From DASYSA01 sp036003885 (GTDB lineage: Bacteria > Acidobacteriota > Blastocatellia > UBA7656), in NCBI GenBank assembly GCA_036003885.1, contig DASYSA010000142.1:1-17666 (forward strand): a stretch of 17,666 nucleotides of DNA. Direction: 5' to 3'. The translations under genes and the position numbers were made by a program. The notes beneath the pieces were generated by a model that saw nothing but the letters and a program-made list of their open reading frames with translations, was not told the DNA's origin and did no database searches. Of the stretch, positions 16,301 through 17,666 are shown piece after piece. The first letter of the stretch is position 1. Each line of letters opens with the position of its first letter.

Positions 16301-17666
16301 AATTCGCACGAGATCACTCAATCCGTCACCCGACAAATCCGCCAGGTAGATCGACTCTGTGCCATCCGCGAACACAAGACGCGGGCCTTTTTCTTCATCT
16401 AATTGCAGATTGACCCGGAGTGCTGCTCCAAAACCTTCCTCGGCCAATGACGGGTACCAAGTCATCACCTCGCCTTCCGTGACCAGAATGTCGGCGTGGC
16501 CGTCTCCGGTCAGGTCGACAAACTTCAAGTCCGGGTCATGAGTGTTCAGGTCGGGCCAGGAAGCGAACGGCTGAAAAGGCGACCAGTTGGCGTCATCGGT
16601 GCGCTCGTAAAAGCCACGCAACGAACCTTCCATCTGCACAAGGTCCACCTGGCCATCGCTGGCGAGATCGAGAAATTGCCCGCCACCAGCCAAGCCGATG
16701 GCTGGCTTGCGAACGACAACTTCCGTTGGACCAAGGTGGGCGACGGTGTGTTGATCTCCGTACTCAAACACCAGGTTGTTAGCACTAAGGTTTCGCTTGT
16801 AATACCAACCGTCTGCCTGTTCGGTGAGAATTCCAAAAGTGCCTTCACCGTCCAGGTCCATCCACTGATAACCAGCACCGTCCAGGCCGATGGGCAAGTT
16901 TTCCAGACTCTCCGAGTCAACATCCCGGATTGGCAGCTGAGCGAGTTGTTCAGAAGTGAGAACCTGGCTGTACTCGAATTCCAGGGGCGGGAGTGACTTC
17001 TTCAGATACCGATTAGGTTGGTTTTGGGTAGGCTGACGTACATAGCCCGATTGACTGACATTAGTGATGAATGATGCGATCGGGCTTTCTGCGTAGGAGA
17101 ACTCAGTGGAGCGCACCAGGCAATCATTGATTCCCAGCTCCTGTGGGAAGTGATGAAACATGAGCACGCGACGGCAAAGGCGATAGGTACGCACCTCGAA
17201 GCCCGCGCGATAAGTGGAGATAGGATCCTGCCGCACGGGCCAGTGCGATCCCGGAGGAGGATCAATCCGGCCTTGCACGAACACTTGGCCTTGTGCATCG
17301 GGTGCATCTTCTGCGTAGTGCCCCTCGCCGTAGTCGAACACCACTTCGAACATCCAGGTGTTATCCGGAAGCTGAGTTGGATCGGTGGCTTGCCAGGTCA
17401 CCAGCTCGCGATTCGGCTGGCGATTGCCATATCTGATGTATCGCAGATATCGATTCACCGACCGACTCCCCTCGCTGCGATTCCGTTCGTGCGCTAACGC
17501 AGCAAACTCGCCATTTTGATTCTCGAAAATGCGGTGGGAGTCCTCTCCTTGATACTGGTAGACGATCGCGTTGCCCTTGTCGTCGTAGCTCTGGCAGATT
17601 AACCAGCTGAAGATGCGAGTCGGATGAAGTGGATCGGAGTCCGCAGGGTCGAAGACGCGGGACTCA
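10394..17666 (-). CDS. Fused Tc toxin subunits B and C (SpvB/TcdB-Rhs protein), N-terminus cut by window edge
   Basis: The frame stays open to the right edge. A GTG at 17456-17458 could be read as a start, but the 69 codons before it continue family sequence (SRVFDPADSD, RIFSWLICQSYDDKGNAIVY), so the gene begins outside the window. Numbered from that GTG, 2354 residues are visible. The SpvB-type region (YGNRQPNRE, EVRTYRLCRRVLMFHHF) leads into FG-GAP propeller repeats at about 195-490. TcdB middle-type sequence follows (VVELVETYDWISRNYFVTRY, then RVLQPYWITDPNRNRTQVVF). YD/Rhs repeats then run through the TcB end into TcC with no stop between them. The Rhs core is at 1967-2025, then an unrecognised C-terminal cargo. 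In the family, TcB and TcC form a closed cocoon in which the Rhs core cuts off the cargo. The stop is TGA at 10394-10396, 74 bases before the TcA start. Fusion of B and C in one chain occurs in several bacterial groups. The missing N-terminus is probably under 200 residues, judged from typical TcB length. Confidence 0.93.
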   Translation of the reverse strand, partial: ESRVFDPADSDPLHPTRIFSWLICQSYDDKGNAIVYQYQGEDSHRIFENQNGEFAALAHERNRSEGSRSVNRYLRYIRYGNRQPNRELVTWQATDPTQLPDNTWMFEVVFDYGEGHYAEDAPDAQGQVFVQGRIDPPPGSHWPVRQDPISTYRAGFEVRTYRLCRRVLMFHHFPQELGINDCLVRSTEFSYAESPIASFITNVSQSGYVRQPTQNQPNRYLKKSLPPLEFEYSQVLTSEQLAQLPIRDVDSESLENLPIGLDGAGYQWMDLDGEGTFGILTEQADGWYYKRNLSANNLVFEYGDQHTVAHLGPTEVVVRKPAIGLAGGGQFLDLASDGQVDLVQMEGSLRGFYERTDDANWSPFQPFASWPDLNTHDPDLKFVDLTGDGHADILVTEGEVMTWYPSLAEEGFGAALRVNLQLDEEKGPRLVFADGTESIYLADLSGDGLSDLVRIRNGEVCYWPNLGYGRFGAKVTMDNAPWFDSPDQFNQQRIRLADTDGSGTTDILYLRQDAVQIYFNQSGNRWSDPVALPQFPPSDNISSVQALDLLGNGTACLVWSSPLPGAVRRPMRYLALMEEKPHLLVGVKNNLGAQTKVHYAPSTKFFLNDKRAGKPWLTRLPFPVHVVELVETYDWISRNYFVTRYAYHHGYFDGVEREFRGFGMVEQWDTEEFAALSSSGDFPTGANVDPTSHVPPVLTKTWFHTGVYVGRDHVSDFFAGLLDADDKGEYYREPGLTDDEARELLLDDTVLPDGLTVEEEREACRGLKGSMLRQEIYALDGTDKAEHPYIVAEQNFTIERLQPRGDNRHAVFFTHANEAITYHYERNPADPRIQHAVTLEVDEFGNVLRSAAMGYGRRKMIRVIDDQGEPKEVPNPALKKLDPIDQEKQTRTLITYTENRVTNPIDAADDYRTPLSAETCTYELTGYVSTASTDRFQASDFVKPDPNDADHMIHWFDNEMPYEQPPTTGKQRRLIEQVRRLYRKDDLSGLLKQERLESRAIPGESYKLAFTSGLLAQVFKRNNQALLPKPADVLGGQGADRGGYVDVDGNGHWWIPSGRVFLSPNNDDTAGQELAHARQHFFLPHRYQDPFGNQTVVSYDSHDLLSVETKDALGNVVTVNTADDAGKLEIRNDYRVLQPYWITDPNRNRTQVVFDARGMLVATVVMGKPGENKGDNLISFESEVTQSEIDALHNANDPHVLAESLLKSASTRIVYDPDRFRLSQKEHPEDASQWEPPYAATLSRETHAIDPLPPQGLKIQISFSYSDGFGREIQKKIQAEPGAVIEGGPVVNPRWVGSGWTIFNNKGKPVRQYEPFFSATHGFDFAKIVGVSPVLFYDPVERVVATLHPNHTWEKAVFDPWHQKAYDVNDTVKFDPRADADISSYVSKYFKQLAPNPGDWNTWVQQRIDPDNPPADTPQLDPEKKAAVLTLPHADTPTAAHLDTLGRTFLTIADNGISGKYATRTTLDIEGNQREVIDAKDRAVMRYDYDMLGNRIHQASMEAGQRWILNDVLGKPLCAWDSRNHQFRTNYDALRRPTDSFLSVGDGVKVLLGRSIYGEIQVNPEAKNLRGKVVQLFDQVGVVSSDEYDFKGNLIRSRRRLASEYKITLDWSGSVPLQDETYLSRTKYDALNRPTQLIAPHSDQTGAKVNVIQPIYNEANLLEQIHAWLGQSAEPAGLLDSTTANVNAVTNIDYNAKGQRTVITYGDGVITNYTYDSLTFRLVNLKTMQGAKPLQDLSYTYDPAGNITHIQDDAQQTIYFNNAVIEPHTNFAYDAIYRLIEATGREHIGQVSQPQTTWSDEFRINFPHPSDGQAMRRYWERYEYDEVGNFLQLVHQANNGNWTRSYNYQEASLVQPANINNRLSGTTVGAMNESYTYDAHGSMLKMPHLPVMQWDFHDQLQQVDLGGGGTAYYVYDAAGQRVRKIHEHNGSTVEERIYLGGFEIYQKRNSTGLQLERETMHVMDGEKRIALIETRTLGNEGSPAQLVRYQFANHLGSSALELDEQGQIISYEEYYSYGSTSYQAGRSSVEVNLKRYRYTGKERDEETGLAYHGARYYAAWLGRWTSTDRAGIADGVNLYEYASAEPISTYDLSGHQSEKLNDLSEQMTGLKRQISDMEAVNRSSLPDNERDKLEDAISNAKAALNDMARYAAHGVLQQLANKESGKRYAVEPYEGPSIGTDPHPEDTTRDIQAKRREEAAAKGWVTEVHEGRKNQTRWEYSSKDNVESARKAVELGNLALLLIPGVAAESSFLRSAESEASLSATEAARVEAALSSESLPASANALESEGFILMRRGGGKVGSSGVRKYDQPTKAGADRMHGYGPGVGGKDPSTIYGSVRMNRSYMSRWEEEARKAYEQGYGGEWQYEFWGRPGEGPTRLVTRWRPSNVKEGWSLDVWCDPMVSPARTGAQLDQDVLWFLKGK
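10397..11383 (-). other. Unassigned C-terminal toxin cargo of the TcB-TcC fusion
   Basis: The last 329 residues (2026-2354) lie after the Rhs core, in the position of the hypervariable TcC toxin. They start with a charged helical stretch (about 2027-2085), then a Lys/Arg/Glu-rich region. A short hydrophobic segment (VELGNLALLLIPGVA, about 2164-2178) and an Ala/Ser/Glu-rich linker follow. The compact final domain from about 2222 starts FILMRRGGGKVGSSG. It holds HGYGPGVGGKDP, SYMSRWEEEARKAYEQGYGG and EWQYEFWGRPGEGP, has seven tryptophans, and by my hand count has 21 Lys/Arg against 15 Asp/Glu. A net positive charge fits cargo passing through a TcA channel. I recognise no ADP-ribosyltransferase, deamidase, glycosyltransferase or nuclease signature, so the activity is unknown. 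No immunity gene follows, which is usual for TcC cargo. Confidence 0.7.
11384..11560 (-). other. Rhs-associated core with paired DxxG autoprotease motifs
   Basis: Residues 1967-2025 carry the Rhs core: YRYTGKERDEETGLAYHGA, then RYYAAWLGRWTSTD. Two DxxG motifs follow, DRAG with its Asp at 1999 and DLSG with its Asp at 2022, separated by NLYEYASAEPIS. In TcC and related Rhs proteins this region supplies the aspartate residues for self-cleavage that frees the C-terminal toxin inside the cocoon. The residue after the second motif is His (GHQ), where many family members have a hydrophobic residue, so the exact cut site here is uncertain. Confidence 0.85.
15989..16876 (-). other. FG-GAP/VCBS-type propeller repeats in TcB
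   Basis: Residues of about 195-490 (numbered from the GTG at 17458) contain at least five spaced Asp/Gly-rich repeats: DLDGEGTFGIL (201), DLASDGQVDLV (264), DLTGDGHADIL (315), DLSGDGLSDLV (374) and DTDGSGTTDIL (429). Conserved partners such as WYPSLAEEGFG and YWPNLGYGRFG follow two of them. The DxDGDG-like loops resemble calcium-binding integrin-type repeats. In TcB this forms the beta-propeller that contacts TcA and gates cargo exit. Confidence 0.85.

Noticed and set aside
17456..17458. GTG as the start of the B-C gene
   Set aside because: The 69 codons upstream stay open and match SpvB-type sequence such as RIFSWLICQSYDDKGNA, so the real start is outside the window.

Overview
The window carries one bacterial Tc (toxin complex, ABC-type) locus read entirely on the minus strand, so transcription runs from the right edge to the left. 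It holds three very large genes and almost nothing else. In order of transcription they are: a fused TcB-TcC gene (10394 to beyond the right edge); the large N-terminal part of a split TcA (3732-10319); and the C-terminal channel and TcB-binding part of TcA (625-3717). The gaps between genes are 74 and 14 bases, with no recognisable promoter between them, so an operon is likely. A terminator-like hairpin lies 6 bases after the last stop codon. The remaining 1-586 holds no gene I can support.

From what is known of the Tc family, TcA forms a pentameric injection channel that binds the target cell. TcB and TcC together form a hollow cocoon that cleaves off and encloses the C-terminal toxin of TcC, which then passes through the TcA channel. 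All the parts can be read here. The fused B-C protein has SpvB-type sequence, FG-GAP repeats, YD/Rhs repeats, an Rhs core with two DxxG motifs, and a variable tail of about 329 residues. The first TcA protein has a peptidoglycan-binding-like domain, a carboxypeptidase-regulatory-like domain, a VRP1-type region, a second peptidoglycan-binding-like domain, and an ABC-toxin/neuraminidase-like region. The second TcA protein has the channel helices, a glycine-rich pore segment and the highly conserved TcB-binding domain.

The most interesting parts are the C-terminal cargo (10397-11383), which I cannot assign to any known toxin family; the clean two-gene split of TcA, where the second half has its own strong ribosome-binding site; and the two peptidoglycan-binding-like modules inside TcA. 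The order BC then A is the reverse of the A-B-C order familiar from Photorhabdus.

The organism cannot be named. Bacterial start signals, long uninterrupted reading frames, moderate GC content by eye and the fused B-C architecture fit a free-living or host-associated bacterium outside the classic Photorhabdus/Xenorhabdus group, but this is an inference. No holin, endolysin, regulator, immunity gene, transposase, tRNA or CRISPR array was seen.
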